The notes beneath the pieces are model-generated. The model made no database searches. It worked only from the letters and a program-made list of their open reading frames with translations, and was not told the DNA's origin. A program made the position numbers and the translations under genes. From the NCBI RefSeq assembly GCF_004341365.1, contig NZ_SLXH01000019.1, positions 1 to 64,000 of the forward strand: 64,000 bases of DNA. Reading direction: 5' to 3'. The stretch is from Simplicispira metamorpha. Its GTDB lineage: Bacteria; Pseudomonadota; Gammaproteobacteria; Burkholderiales; Burkholderiaceae_C. Of this stretch, positions 1 through 9,258 are shown one piece after another; the first letter of the stretch is position 1, and the number at the start of each line of letters is the position of its first letter.

Positions 1-83
1 CCGCAGGACTGAGCTTTCTCATGTCGGTCAGTTTCATCAAGACAACATCCGGGTAATCAGAAATATTTCAAGTCGTTTTGTTT

Positions 84-170
84 CTAATTAATAACAGCTT
101 GTGCGTTAGCCACGCCAGACAGGCCACCAACCATGGCAGCAATGCTCAGGGCAAGAAGATTTTTCTTCAT
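84..170 (-). CDS. Tiny secreted-peptide ORF or remnant (signal peptide only)
   Basis: This is a 28-codon ORF beginning MKKNLLALSIAAMVGG and ending NAQAVIN. It has a lysine-rich start, a hydrophobic core and an ANA|Q site typical of signal peptidase I, then stops almost at once. A Shine-Dalgarno-like CTGGAG lies 7 nt before the ATG. The mature peptide would be only a few residues, so this may be the surviving 5' end of an exported protein interrupted by a stop, or a short leader. The downstream 83 nt to the window edge show no continuation in another frame. It was read directly from the sequence; expression is unknown. Confidence 0.4.
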   Translation of the reverse strand: MKKNLLALSIAAMVGGLSGVANAQAVIN

Positions 171-465
171 GTAGGAACTCCAGTTAAAAGTTGAAAGCGC
201 AACTACCAAGATTGATTACGCTAAAGAATGTTAGCACAGCCTATACAGGGTATAACGCCCGTGCTCTTCTGTGGTAAGAGGCTGTTTTGAAAAAACAACA
301 ATTGCCACAAAACGACGCTGCTATATGCAGGAACGCAGCCTTTACGGGCGACGCTGGCGCGGGTCAGGGGGCAGTTTAGTGCAAGCCTAGGGTAGGGGCC
401 AGCATTAGTCGGGGTTGTAAATGGGGGTAGTGGCAAACTGTGGTTTTTTTCACACTCTACATTGG
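171..465. other. Intergenic region, lower GC
   Basis: This is 295 bases between the small peptide ORF and the first glycosyltransferase gene. Parts are noticeably more AT-rich than the surroundings. A 71-codon ORF in it looks like chance: its composition is unlike the neighbours and it has no ribosome-binding site. I see no convincing terminator or RNA gene. Confidence 0.4.
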
Positions 466-1464
466 TCAGTTGTCAGGCTTGGGCCATATCTGCTTGTTTA
501 GCGCTGCCCAGATACTGCGTGTACTGACGATGCGTTGGCGTTGAATGGTTTGGCGCTGACGCCAAGCGTGCTTGAGTCCTTGCAGGGCTTGCCATTTAGC
601 GCGCAATATGGTTTTACCTTGCCCGCGTGCGGTAAAGATCACCAATGCGGCTAAGTTGGCAGCCAAGTGCCAGGGCAGCAGCAGCCATAGCAGTGGGAAG
701 GGCATGTTCTTTACAAACGTCCACACCATGTTGCGGTGCCCATGGAGCACCGCAAAATCGCTGTGCTGTCCGCCAGAGGTGGCGCTGCCCACATGGCGCA
801 CCACGGCGGTGGGTACGTAGTAGGCACTGTGACCTGCCAGTCGCAGCCTGAAGCCCAGATCCACGTCCTCCATGTAGCAAAAGTAGCTTTCGTCAAACCC
901 GTCCAGTGCCATGATGGCGGCGCGACGGTATAACGCTGCCGCAGCACAGGGTGCAAAAATTTCTTGCGCCACTAAGTGACGAGCTTGCTGGGGCTGGCCG
1001 TGGCCTTGCCGCCAAGCCATGCCGCTGGCGTGGTAGCAGTCACCTATGCCGTCCAAGCGGTTGGGGTTTTCGTGGCATAGCTGGCGTGAGCCAAAGGCGG
1101 CAGCGGTCGAGTGCGCTTGTGCTGCTTGCAGCAGGTTTTCCAGCCATTCAGGCGCAGCAAAGGCGTCGGGGTTCAGTAGTGCTACATATTCAGTGGTGCA
1201 CTGCGCCAGTGCGTGGTTGTTGCCAGCAGCAAACCCCAGATTGCTGCCCATACGCAGCACGGTTAGCCTGTCCCAGTGAGGCAATTGCGCCAAAGAGTCG
1301 TCGGTGCTGGCGTTGTCTACCAGCAGTACTTGGTCGGGAGGTCTGGTTTGCGCTTGTAGATGGCTCAGGCATTGCGCCAGCAGGGCGCCACCGTTCCAAT
1401 TGACGATGATGACCGCCACGCTGCCTGCGGGCGCTGTAGCGTAGCCAGAATGTGGCTGGTTCAT
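466..1464 (-). CDS. Glycosyltransferase family 2 (rhamnosyltransferase-like)
   Basis: A 332-residue GT-A glycosyltransferase, probably cytoplasmic and acting on a lipid-linked glycan. The N-terminus carries VAVIIVNWNGG, followed by VDNASTDDS, the nucleotide-sugar/metal motif NPDA and the acceptor-side motif CYMEDVDLGFR. A hydrophobic segment near residues 270-290 (PFPLLWLLLPWHLAANLA) suggests membrane association, as in WbbL-type rhamnosyltransferases. The start at 1464 is chosen because its ATG overlaps the upstream stop as ATGA; the open frame extends further upstream but only inside the neighbouring gene. It is the last gene of a three-gene minus-strand glycosyltransferase operon. The sugar specificity cannot be told from sequence. 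Confidence 0.85.
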   Translation of the reverse strand: MNQPHSGYATAPAGSVAVIIVNWNGGALLAQCLSHLQAQTRPPDQVLLVDNASTDDSLAQLPHWDRLTVLRMGSNLGFAAGNNHALAQCTTEYVALLNPDAFAAPEWLENLLQAAQAHSTAAAFGSRQLCHENPNRLDGIGDCYHASGMAWRQGHGQPQQARHLVAQEIFAPCAAAALYRRAAIMALDGFDESYFCYMEDVDLGFRLRLAGHSAYYVPTAVVRHVGSATSGGQHSDFAVLHGHRNMVWTFVKNMPFPLLWLLLPWHLAANLAALVIFTARGQGKTILRAKWQALQGLKHAWRQRQTIQRQRIVSTRSIWAALNKQIWPKPDN

Positions 1465-3434
1465 GTGCTGGTGTGACCGCTGTGTTGCAGGGTTTGCCGC
1501 AGAGCACCCGGAGGGCGGCGATAAACGCGGCGGCCAATGTCCAGTTGGCAGGGTAGCGGTGCTTTGACTTGCCAGCAGGTGTGTTGCGTGGAAAGCCCAG
1601 GATTGAAATAGGGGTCGCCTTCCTGCAGAAAAGCTTTCCAGCGCGCTGCAAACAAGGCCGAGTCTTCGGGGTGGGGGTCGTAGCCCACGGTTTTGCCGCG
1701 TGTGAACGATTCGTGGTGTAGCAGTGTGGCCTGAGGGCAGTACAGCACGCGCCAGCCCTTGAACAAAGTGCGCAGGCACAAGTCCACATCACCAAAGCCC
1801 ACGGCCAGAGCTTCGTCAAAGCCATTGATTTCTTCAAAAGTGTCGCGGCGCATCAGCAGGCAGGCCGCAGTCACGGCGGCGACTTCATGGGTAACGATGA
1901 GTCGGCCCATGAAGCTGATGTCGATGCGGTCGGGTGGCAGTCTCAAAAATTTGCCGTAATGCTCGGCAATGCCAAAAGCACCAACGCACACGCCCGCGTG
2001 CTGGATGCTGCTGCGGTCGGGGTAGAGTAGCTGGGCGCCCACCATGCCTACGTCGGGCTGTTGCGCCAGCTCCAACATGCGCTCCAGCCAGCCTGGTTCC
2101 AGAGCTTCGATGTCGTTGTTGCAGAACAGGTAGTGCGTGTGTGGTACTGGCTGCTGGGCCAGCTGTTGCACGGCCCAGTTGTTGATGGTGGAGAAGTTGA
2201 ATACCCCGGTGTAGCGCAGCACCTGCACTTGGTGGCGTATAGATTCGAGGTAAGCGATGGTGGCTGGCTCGTTGGATTCGTGGTCTATGACTACGATGTC
2301 ATAGGCCACTTGGCTGGTGGTGGCGCGGATGCTGTTGATGCATTGGCGCACTAGGTCACCGTGGTTTTTGGTGGGGATGATGATGGCCACCCGTTGGCCG
2401 GAGTGCAGCGGGTAGCGGGCTTCAAAGAAATTGAAGGAGGCCCCTGAGTCCACATGGCCTTTGAGGCCGCAGCGCTGTAGGTGGCGCTGCAACACGGCGC
2501 TGGAAACAGCCATCACTTCGTTCGCTCGGTCGTGACCCGCCGAGTTGGTGTGCGTGCGCCACTGGTACAAAATTTCTGGCAGGTGGACGATGGTTTGAGC
2601 CTGCTCGGATACGCGCAGGATCAGGTCATAGTCTTGTGAAATCTTGAGTTGCTCGTCAAAGCCGCCCAGGCTGCGCAGCAGTTCGGTACGAAAACCCACC
2701 ATATGCACGATATAGGGGTGGCTGCGCAGGTATTCGGGCGAAAACGCGGGGCGGTGAAAGTACTGCAACACAGTTTTTCCATCGGGCGATACCAGCACTT
2801 CGTCTGAATACAGCATATCGGGGTTGTCTTGCACGATGGACTCTGCTACTCGGAACAGGGCTTGTTCTTCCAGCAGGTCGTCGTGGTCAAGGAGCACGAC
2901 AAACGCGCCAGTGGCCAGCGCCAGTGCTTGGTTGGATGCGTGCGATACGCCCTGGTTGGTTTGCCCCAGATGCAGTTTGATGCGCTTGTCTTTCTTGGCA
3001 AATGCCTGCAGCACGGCGATCACGTGTGGTTGGGTGGAGGCATCGTCGGCAATGCACATTTCCCAGTGCGGATAGAGCTGGTCTTGTACCGAGCGCAGCA
3101 TGGCCTTGAGCATGTGCTCCGGGGTGTTGTAGGTAGGCACGATGACCGAAATGGTGGCCGGTGCACCCATACGTTGTATGCGCTCGATGATGTGTGGCCT
3201 TACGGTTTGTGCAAAAGCGTGGCGATGTTCTTCCCAGCTGTTGGGGGTGATGCCATCGGTCAGACCCAGCAGTGCGCCTTTGAGCGAGTGCAAACCGCCG
3301 TCATGCCACGCGCGCTGCAGTTTGCGCAGATTGCCGCGCAGGTGGCGGCGGTCTTTGAGTAGTTGGCGCAAGCTGCGTGTAAGCAGGCGCAGTTTGTTCG
3401 GCAGGCGGCGGACTGAGTGGAGCAGGGAGGTCAC
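1461..3434 (-). CDS. Two-domain family 2 glycosyltransferase
   Basis: About 657 residues with two consecutive GT-A domains. The first has ISVIVPTYNTPEHM, ADDAST, the DxD-like LLDHDDLLEE and SQDYDLILRV; the second has VAIIIPTKNHGD, FCNNDIEAL and GFGDVDLCLR. Such bifunctional enzymes build repeating-unit polysaccharides by adding two sugars. The open frame continues to an ATG at 3611, but that would overlap the upstream gene by 95 nt and encodes a proline-rich stretch unlike the family. I therefore prefer the GTG at 3434 (VTSLLHSVRR), although its ribosome-binding site is weak. It ends in a 4-base overlap with the next GT2 gene. Confidence 0.82.
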   Translation of the reverse strand: MTSLLHSVRRLPNKLRLLTRSLRQLLKDRRHLRGNLRKLQRAWHDGGLHSLKGALLGLTDGITPNSWEEHRHAFAQTVRPHIIERIQRMGAPATISVIVPTYNTPEHMLKAMLRSVQDQLYPHWEMCIADDASTQPHVIAVLQAFAKKDKRIKLHLGQTNQGVSHASNQALALATGAFVVLLDHDDLLEEQALFRVAESIVQDNPDMLYSDEVLVSPDGKTVLQYFHRPAFSPEYLRSHPYIVHMVGFRTELLRSLGGFDEQLKISQDYDLILRVSEQAQTIVHLPEILYQWRTHTNSAGHDRANEVMAVSSAVLQRHLQRCGLKGHVDSGASFNFFEARYPLHSGQRVAIIIPTKNHGDLVRQCINSIRATTSQVAYDIVVIDHESNEPATIAYLESIRHQVQVLRYTGVFNFSTINNWAVQQLAQQPVPHTHYLFCNNDIEALEPGWLERMLELAQQPDVGMVGAQLLYPDRSSIQHAGVCVGAFGIAEHYGKFLRLPPDRIDISFMGRLIVTHEVAAVTAACLLMRRDTFEEINGFDEALAVGFGDVDLCLRTLFKGWRVLYCPQATLLHHESFTRGKTVGYDPHPEDSALFAARWKAFLQEGDPYFNPGLSTQHTCWQVKAPLPCQLDIGRRVYRRPPGALRQTLQHSGHTST

Positions 3435-3516
3435 GGCTGGTAATCCATAGAACAAGAGAGCGGGCGCCCGCCGTTGACGTGTCAGGGGGAAGTGCCGTTG
3501 CAGGCGGGGGCCAGGG

Positions 3517-6500
3517 TCAAGGGGCGGGGGGCGTTTGGGCAGCGCCCAGGTGATCAAGGTAGTCGGTGGTGTAAGACCAGGGGGTGGCGCTAGATTCGGG
3601 AAGTGCAGCAATGAACTCAGGTGCTAACGGAGGGGGCTGGCCGGTCACGAAATGTTGGTTGCGCAGAGTCTCAAAAATCTCTACCCATGTTTGAGCGTTG
3701 GTCTCCCAGGGGCGGATCCAGGTCCAAGGGCGTTGGCTCAGACGTTCTGGAAAGGCACCGAGATTGGGCGCCATTATCGGTACACCGGCGAGCAGGCAGG
3801 CGCTCAGGGTGTAGCTGTAGGTTTCCGGCCACCGTGCTGGAAACCAGACGATGTCGGGGCGCAGCCGCTCCAGTAGGCGCGGCAGGTCACTATCTGCGTA
3901 AGCACCATGTATGGTCAGACTGGCGTGGGGTTGTGTTTGCAATGGGCGGTGGGCGTAGCCAACAAGGTGAAACTCTAGCGGCGAGGCGTTTTGCGCTGCC
4001 TGAAAAGCGGTAGCTTCCAGAGTGTTGGCGCCTTTTATTTCATTAACGGCTCCAATCACCAACACCCGCAGGTATGCACCGGGCGCCAGACGCCGTGGTT
4101 GTGGAGGTGGTAATGTACTGTCAGCAGCAATGTCCAGGTGGGGGGCAAAGCGCAGCCGTGCGGATGGAAAGTAGCGGTGTAGGCGCTCGGCGGCATCTCG
4201 GCTGGGGGTGAGCAGGTAGCGCGCGTTGCGCAAAAACAGCCGGTGGCGCAGGCGCCAGTCTTCTATGGTTTCTGTAGTGGGGGCCGGACGCTGTGCCAAG
4301 CAGGCGCTGCATTGTGCCAAGCCTCGTTCGCCACAGTAATTGTGGCCACTGTCGGTTAGCGATATTTGCGGGCAGGCTGCATAGTAGTCGTGTGCCGTGA
4401 AGTCGTAAGTGATGCCCAACTGCGTAGGAATCAGCATGATTTCGGGATTGACGCCTAGCAGATGGTGGTAGTGCATATGGCACACGCCGATGCTGCGCAG
4501 TGTGGTCAGCAGTTCCTGCGATTGCGTGGGCCAGTGGTAGGTTTGGCACAGTGCTTCATGGGGGGAATTCCATGTCAAACGCACCATGTGGTCGGCCAGC
4601 GGAATCAGCGACAGGCTGATGACCTTGTCATGGAGGTAGGTCGCCAGCTCTTCGGTGTGGCGCCGTGTACCGCCGCCCGCGTTGTGCAGCACGGTCAGTA
4701 TGCGCGGCAGGGCGCTGGCACGCATTCGGGCAAAGTCCAACGCATGCCGGTAGGGGCGTGCTGGATCTTGCACGACAAAAGTTTGTACGTCAGTTTCATA
4801 GTGTGGATGCAGGCGGCGCAGGGTTTCCATGGCGGCCTGTTCGCGCGGACTTTTGCTGGCGCCAAAACTGACGCCGCCAGTGTGTAGTACAAAAGTATCG
4901 AGCAGGTGCAGGTTGCGCCAACCAGCTTGGGCGGCGCGCTGGCAAAAATCGTTTTCCTCGCCGTAACCTTTGCCAAAGTGGGTGGTGTCAAACAAGCCCA
5001 CCTGTGCCAGGCAGTCGCGGCGTATGTACATGCAAAAGCCCACGCCAGTGGGCACATCGACCACGGCGCCGGGGTTGGTCTGGGCGCACAGGGCGTCCAT
5101 GCGGGCGGTGTCATAGCCCCTGGGCAGGCGGTTGTCCTGACAGAATTTCGGGTAACTGCAAATAGTGGCGTTGTTGGAAAATGGCGTGACAGATGCCACT
5201 TTGCGGTCGCTGTAGGCGGCGCGGCGGATGCGGTCTAGCCAGTCGTTGGCTACTTCGGTGTCGCTGTTGAGCAGCAAGACATCGTGGCTGTCGCTCAGGG
5301 CCATGCCCCGGTTCACGGTGCCGACAAAGCCGAGGTTTTCAGGGTTCTCTAATAGAGTAATGCGTGGTTCTTGCGCAGCACGCTCGCGCAGCCAGGTGGT
5401 GACTTCGGGCTCAGGGCTGGCGTCGTTGATGATCACAAGGCGGTAAGGCGTGGCGCAGGTGCTTGCCAGCACCGAATTGACGCACAGCTGGGTGTCTGCC
5501 AGCCCGCGGTACACCGGGACGATGATGTCTACGGTGCTGGCGGGGACTGGTTCTGGTGTGTTTGCCTGATCTTCTGCCGCTAAAGTGGCAGTAGTGGTTT
5601 CTGCGGTAGCCGGGGGCGCAGCTTTGCTGGGCGGTGTAAGCGTAGGCGGTGGTGTTACAGGTGGAGGGAACTCGGCCATTGAGGTAGCCGGGTGTGAGCG
5701 CCCCAGTAGCCGATCCAGTCGCATTTTTGCCCGCACGATGGGGCGTGTGGCTCTGAAGACTGTGGAGTTTTCGATGCTGTGCAGGTGTGCCTGAAGCTGC
5801 TGCTGTTCTAGCTGTAGCTGTTCATACTGCTGCTGTGCATGTGTCAGGTGCTGAATCTGCGCTGCGTTGGCAGCCAGTGCAGCGCTCGCCTGTATGCGAT
5901 CTTTCTGTGCTTGGACCAGTGCCGTTTCCATGTGGGTAATTTGCGCTTGCAGGTCGCTCACTGTGGTTCCCAGAGTCAGGTAGTCGGCCGACATGGGCCA
6001 GCCCAGCTCCACGCTCAGGGTGGCGCCAGGTTCTTGCAGGGTCTGTGCTAGCAGTGGGACGGGGATGGGAAGCTCCAGCCAGGGGTCGTCGCCGGTGAGC
6101 AGCAGCAGAACGGTGTCGGGTGCGGTGGGCAGCGGTGGGTGCCACATGATTTGCCGGTGGGCACTGGCGCCGGGCAGTGTCTGTTCGGGGGCGGTGGTGC
6201 TGGTAGGGCTCCAGCGCCAGCGTACCAGGCCATCGCTGGTGCGCAGGGTGATGGCGTGCAGGTGCAAAAAACCGGGGCGGTCGGCAGGATCCAGGCGCAG
6301 GCGCGGAGCAGTGTCGTGCGTGGCAGGCAGCGTAAAACGCAGGGTTTGCCGCAACGTGCCAATGGCGCCGGTGCTGGTGAACTTGTGGCTTTCCTGAAAT
6401 TGGCCGTTCTGCGTCACATACAGCTGGGCGGTGAACAAAGCCTGGGCGTTAGCTCCCCGGCTGGGTGATTGCGCGGCGGCTTCTGCGGCGGTCTGACCCA

Positions 6501-7194
6501 GCGCGCGCGGGCGGACAGCACCAATGAATTGGTACGTCAGGGCATCCTGTCCGGCCAGCAGGTAGCGGGCAGCGGCGGGTGGCAGCCTGTCAAAGGCCAC
6601 GCCAAATTCAGATTCGGGCAGCTCGCGGCGGATGGTGTCCAAGGCATCCACGGCCCACCCTTGCTCGTGCAGCAGGCGCAATAGCGATGTGCGCGTAAAA
6701 AAGCGCAGATGTGTGCGGTCCAGCAGGCCTTCGTCGCGGTAGCGGAACTCGCCGTGCAGCAGCTCGGCTACCAGGCCGCAATAGGCAGCGTTGGGCACCG
6801 AGATCAGCAACTGGCCATCGGGGGCCAGCAGCGCGCGGCAGGTGTCCAGAATGCGCTCGGGCTGGCGCAGGTGCTCCAGCACATCGGCGCAGACGATGCG
6901 GTCGTAGCGTTGGCCCGCCAACAGGGTGTGCAGGTCGGCAGTTTCCAGATCGGCCACTTCCACGCGGCGGTAGTGAGGGCGGGCGTGGGCAGCTTCGGCC
7001 TCGCTCCAGGTGATGCCGTCGGTAGTGCAGGCGCGGTGCTGGGCCAGGTACTGTCCCAGGGCACCGCTGCCGCAGCCCAAGTCGAGTACGGTGGCGCCTT
7101 GGGGTATCCACTGCGCCAACACGGACAGGGAGGTGCGCTCATTGGCGTTGATGTGGCGCACGTAAACGTGCAAATCCTCGGTTGAATGCGTCAT
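3517..7194 (-). CDS. Methyltransferase-GT2-GT4 fusion protein
   Basis: A roughly 1225-residue multidomain enzyme. Residues about 30-190 are a class I SAM methyltransferase (VLDLGCGSG, CADVLEHL, LISVPN). A beta-rich region follows, then a glutamine-rich coiled coil at about 410-490. A GT2 domain starts near 550 (VDIIVPVYRG, LNSDTEV, GYGEENDFCQRA) and a GT4-type domain near 825 (LHNAGGGTRRH, HLVGYAHRP, ARWPETYSYTLSACL). Fusions of methylation and chain-extending domains are known in proteins controlling O-antigen or capsule growth, so a role in polymer extension or capping is inferred. The start at 7194 (MTHSTEDLHV) leaves room for the divergent promoter; ATGs at 7239 and 7263 are alternatives. 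Confidence 0.8.
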   Translation of the reverse strand: MTHSTEDLHVYVRHINANERTSLSVLAQWIPQGATVLDLGCGSGALGQYLAQHRACTTDGITWSEAEAAHARPHYRRVEVADLETADLHTLLAGQRYDRIVCADVLEHLRQPERILDTCRALLAPDGQLLISVPNAAYCGLVAELLHGEFRYRDEGLLDRTHLRFFTRTSLLRLLHEQGWAVDALDTIRRELPESEFGVAFDRLPPAAARYLLAGQDALTYQFIGAVRPRALGQTAAEAAAQSPSRGANAQALFTAQLYVTQNGQFQESHKFTSTGAIGTLRQTLRFTLPATHDTAPRLRLDPADRPGFLHLHAITLRTSDGLVRWRWSPTSTTAPEQTLPGASAHRQIMWHPPLPTAPDTVLLLLTGDDPWLELPIPVPLLAQTLQEPGATLSVELGWPMSADYLTLGTTVSDLQAQITHMETALVQAQKDRIQASAALAANAAQIQHLTHAQQQYEQLQLEQQQLQAHLHSIENSTVFRATRPIVRAKMRLDRLLGRSHPATSMAEFPPPVTPPPTLTPPSKAAPPATAETTTATLAAEDQANTPEPVPASTVDIIVPVYRGLADTQLCVNSVLASTCATPYRLVIINDASPEPEVTTWLRERAAQEPRITLLENPENLGFVGTVNRGMALSDSHDVLLLNSDTEVANDWLDRIRRAAYSDRKVASVTPFSNNATICSYPKFCQDNRLPRGYDTARMDALCAQTNPGAVVDVPTGVGFCMYIRRDCLAQVGLFDTTHFGKGYGEENDFCQRAAQAGWRNLHLLDTFVLHTGGVSFGASKSPREQAAMETLRRLHPHYETDVQTFVVQDPARPYRHALDFARMRASALPRILTVLHNAGGGTRRHTEELATYLHDKVISLSLIPLADHMVRLTWNSPHEALCQTYHWPTQSQELLTTLRSIGVCHMHYHHLLGVNPEIMLIPTQLGITYDFTAHDYYAACPQISLTDSGHNYCGERGLAQCSACLAQRPAPTTETIEDWRLRHRLFLRNARYLLTPSRDAAERLHRYFPSARLRFAPHLDIAADSTLPPPQPRRLAPGAYLRVLVIGAVNEIKGANTLEATAFQAAQNASPLEFHLVGYAHRPLQTQPHASLTIHGAYADSDLPRLLERLRPDIVWFPARWPETYSYTLSACLLAGVPIMAPNLGAFPERLSQRPWTWIRPWETNAQTWVEIFETLRNQHFVTGQPPPLAPEFIAALPESSATPWSYTTDYLDHLGAAQTPPAP

Positions 7195-7291
7195 TCCGGG
7201 ATTATCGCGGGCGAGGAAGCGGCGCTCGGAGGTGTCCATGTGACGGGCATATGACGGGTGCATGGCGCCATGCAGTCAAAATCGCGCCCCA

Positions 7292-8077
7292 ATGACTTCT
7301 TTCCCCTCATCTTCACCGGCCCTGGTGGTCTCGGTGGTAAGCCATGGCCATGGCCCGTTGGTGCAGCGCTTGGTGCACGAGCTGGCGCAGTGCTGCGCCG
7401 CCAGCGTGTCTCGCGTGGTGCTGACGCTCAATTTGCCCGAAGCCGTGCCCGCGCCGCCACCGGGAGGCTGGCCTTTTGTGCTGGAGGTGGTACACAACCG
7501 CACGCCCGCAGGGTTTGGCGCTAACCACAACCGCGCGCTGGCCGGGGCGCGCGAGCGCTTTGTTTGTGTGCTCAACCCCGATGTGGCGCTGGCTGGGCGG
7601 GATCCGTTGGCCAGCCTGGTGCAAGCGGCGGCCCAGCCCGGGGTGGGTTGTGCCTATCCGGTGCAGGTAGACGCGCACGGCGTAGTGCAAGACAGCGAGC
7701 GTGCCTTGCCCACTCCGGCCGCGTTATGGCGCAGGCGCGCTTTGGGGCAGGCCGAGCAGCGCACCGATTGGGTCAATGCCGCGTGTCTGGTGCTGCCGCA
7801 ACCGGTGTGGCAGACCATTGGTGGGTTTGACGAGGCCTATTTCATGTACTGCGAGGATGTGGATTTGTGCCTGCGCCTGCGCTTGGCTGGATTGGCGCTG
7901 GTGCGCGCGCCCGCACAGGTGTTGCACACAGGCACGCGCGCCAGCCACCGGCGTTGGTCGCATTTGCGCTGGCATGTGCGCAGCCTGCTGCGGCTGTGGT
8001 GTTCACCCGTGTACCGGCAGGCTCGGCGTCTGTTGGCGGCCCAGGCGCCCGGCGCAGGTACCATCGGCGCCCCATGA
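7292..8077 (+). CDS. Glycosyltransferase family 2
   Basis: A GT-A glycosyltransferase of about 261 residues. The visible motifs are ALVVSVVSHGHG at the N-terminus, GFGANHNRAL, the NPDVAL nucleotide-sugar site and MYCEDVDLCLRLRLAG, the usual rhamnosyltransferase-like signature. The C-terminal part is basic and short. The gene diverges from the large fusion gene. An ATG at 7262 is in frame, but the ATG at 7292 (MTSFPSSSPA) gives a more ordinary start and a proper intergenic gap. Its stop overlaps the next start as ATGA, so it is translationally coupled to the WecA-like transferase, which suggests it acts early on that lipid-linked acceptor. Confidence 0.83.
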   Translation: MTSFPSSSPALVVSVVSHGHGPLVQRLVHELAQCCAASVSRVVLTLNLPEAVPAPPPGGWPFVLEVVHNRTPAGFGANHNRALAGARERFVCVLNPDVALAGRDPLASLVQAAAQPGVGCAYPVQVDAHGVVQDSERALPTPAALWRRRALGQAEQRTDWVNAACLVLPQPVWQTIGGFDEAYFMYCEDVDLCLRLRLAGLALVRAPAQVLHTGTRASHRRWSHLRWHVRSLLRLWCSPVYRQARRLLAAQAPGAGTIGAP

Positions 8078-9177
8078 TCTGGTTGTCTTTAGTGGCTTTT
8101 TTGGTGGCGGCGGTGGTCGCTGGTGCGGTGGTGCGGTGGCTGCGTGACCATGCGGCCCTGTATGGCCACGGCATGCCGCAGCGCTTTCATCTGGGCCATG
8201 TGCCACGGCTGGGCGGGGTCGCGGTGTTGGCAGGCACCGTGCTGGCGTGGCTGCTGGGCATGGCGCAGACAGCGTGGTGGGGTGACCCGGGCTCCCTGCG
8301 CCTGGGCGCCTGGGTGGGCTGGTGGTTGCTGGTGCTGCTGCCGGCCGCGCTCGGCGGCATTTCTGAAGACCTGACCCAGCGCCTGACGGTGCGCTACCGC
8401 CTGACCATGACCACGCTGTCGGGGGTGCTGGCCATTGTGTTGTTGGACATGACCGTGCCGCACATGGGCCTGCCCTGGCTGGATGCATTGCTGGTCGCAG
8501 CGCCCTGGCTGGGGTGGTGCATTGTCTTGCTGGCGGTGGCTGGTCTGCCGCACGCGTTCAACATCATTGATGGCTACAACGGCCTGGCTGGCATGGTGGC
8601 GCTGATTGTGTGCCTGGCCTTGGCCCACGTCGCGTTGCAGGTGGGCGACCGTGCTTTGGCGGCCTTGCTGGTGGCCACTGCGGCCGCCACGGGCGGGTTT
8701 CTGGTGTGGAACTACCCGCGCGGCATGCTGTTTGCGGGCGATGGCGGCGCCTATGTGTGGGGCGTGGTGATTGCACTGGCCAGCATTGCCCTGGTGCAGC
8801 GCAATACCGATGTGTCGCCCTGGTTCCCCATGCTGTTGCTGATCTACCCGGTGTGGGAAACGGTGTTTTCCATCTACCGCAAACTGGTGCGCGGGGTGTC
8901 GCCGGGGGTGGCCGATGCCTTGCATTTTCACCAGCTGATTTACCGGCGCATTGTGCGCAGCGTGTTCCACGATGACGAGTCGCGCCGCGTGCTCATGCGC
9001 AACAACCGCACCTCGCCCTATTTGTGGGGCTTTACCTTGCTCACAGTCGTGCCCGCCGTGCTGTTCTGGAACAACACCTGGGTGCTGGTGGGGTTTTGCC
9101 TGCTGTTTGTGGTGAGCTATGTAGTGGCTTATCTGGCCATCGTGCGCTTCAAGGTGCCCGACTGGCTGCGCCGCTGA
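8074..9177 (+). CDS. MraY/WecA-family polyprenyl-phosphate sugar-1-phosphate transferase
   Basis: A 367-residue polytopic inner-membrane protein with about ten hydrophobic segments. It carries the family's catalytic signatures FNIIDGYNGLAG and AGDGGAYVWG, plus a histidine-containing cytoplasmic loop near the end (ADALHFHQLIYRR). Members transfer a sugar 1-phosphate from a nucleotide sugar to undecaprenyl phosphate, initiating O-antigen, capsule or related polymer synthesis. MraY itself is less likely because the gene sits in a glycosyltransferase island and not in a division/cell-wall cluster. WbpL/WecA-type GlcNAc, FucNAc or QuiNAc transferases are the better comparison. The start is fixed by the ATGA overlap. 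Confidence 0.9.
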   Translation: MIWLSLVAFLVAAVVAGAVVRWLRDHAALYGHGMPQRFHLGHVPRLGGVAVLAGTVLAWLLGMAQTAWWGDPGSLRLGAWVGWWLLVLLPAALGGISEDLTQRLTVRYRLTMTTLSGVLAIVLLDMTVPHMGLPWLDALLVAAPWLGWCIVLLAVAGLPHAFNIIDGYNGLAGMVALIVCLALAHVALQVGDRALAALLVATAAATGGFLVWNYPRGMLFAGDGGAYVWGVVIALASIALVQRNTDVSPWFPMLLLIYPVWETVFSIYRKLVRGVSPGVADALHFHQLIYRRIVRSVFHDDESRRVLMRNNRTSPYLWGFTLLTVVPAVLFWNNTWVLVGFCLLFVVSYVVAYLAIVRFKVPDWLRR

Positions 9178-9258
9178 GGCGCCTGGTCTGCGGCACGAAT
9201 CCTTCACACGGATGCGGCACAATTTGCGCCTCTTTGTTCACCCAACTTCAGCGCCTCC

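Noticed and set aside
221-436. 71-codon minus-strand ORF in the first intergenic region
   Set aside because: It has no ribosome-binding site or family resemblance, and a low-complexity Pro/Thr start.
3517-7263. Start of the fusion gene at 7263 and of the divergent GT2 at 7262
   Set aside because: The two ATGs would overlap on opposite strands, leaving no promoter; the internal starts at 7194 and 7292 are more plausible.
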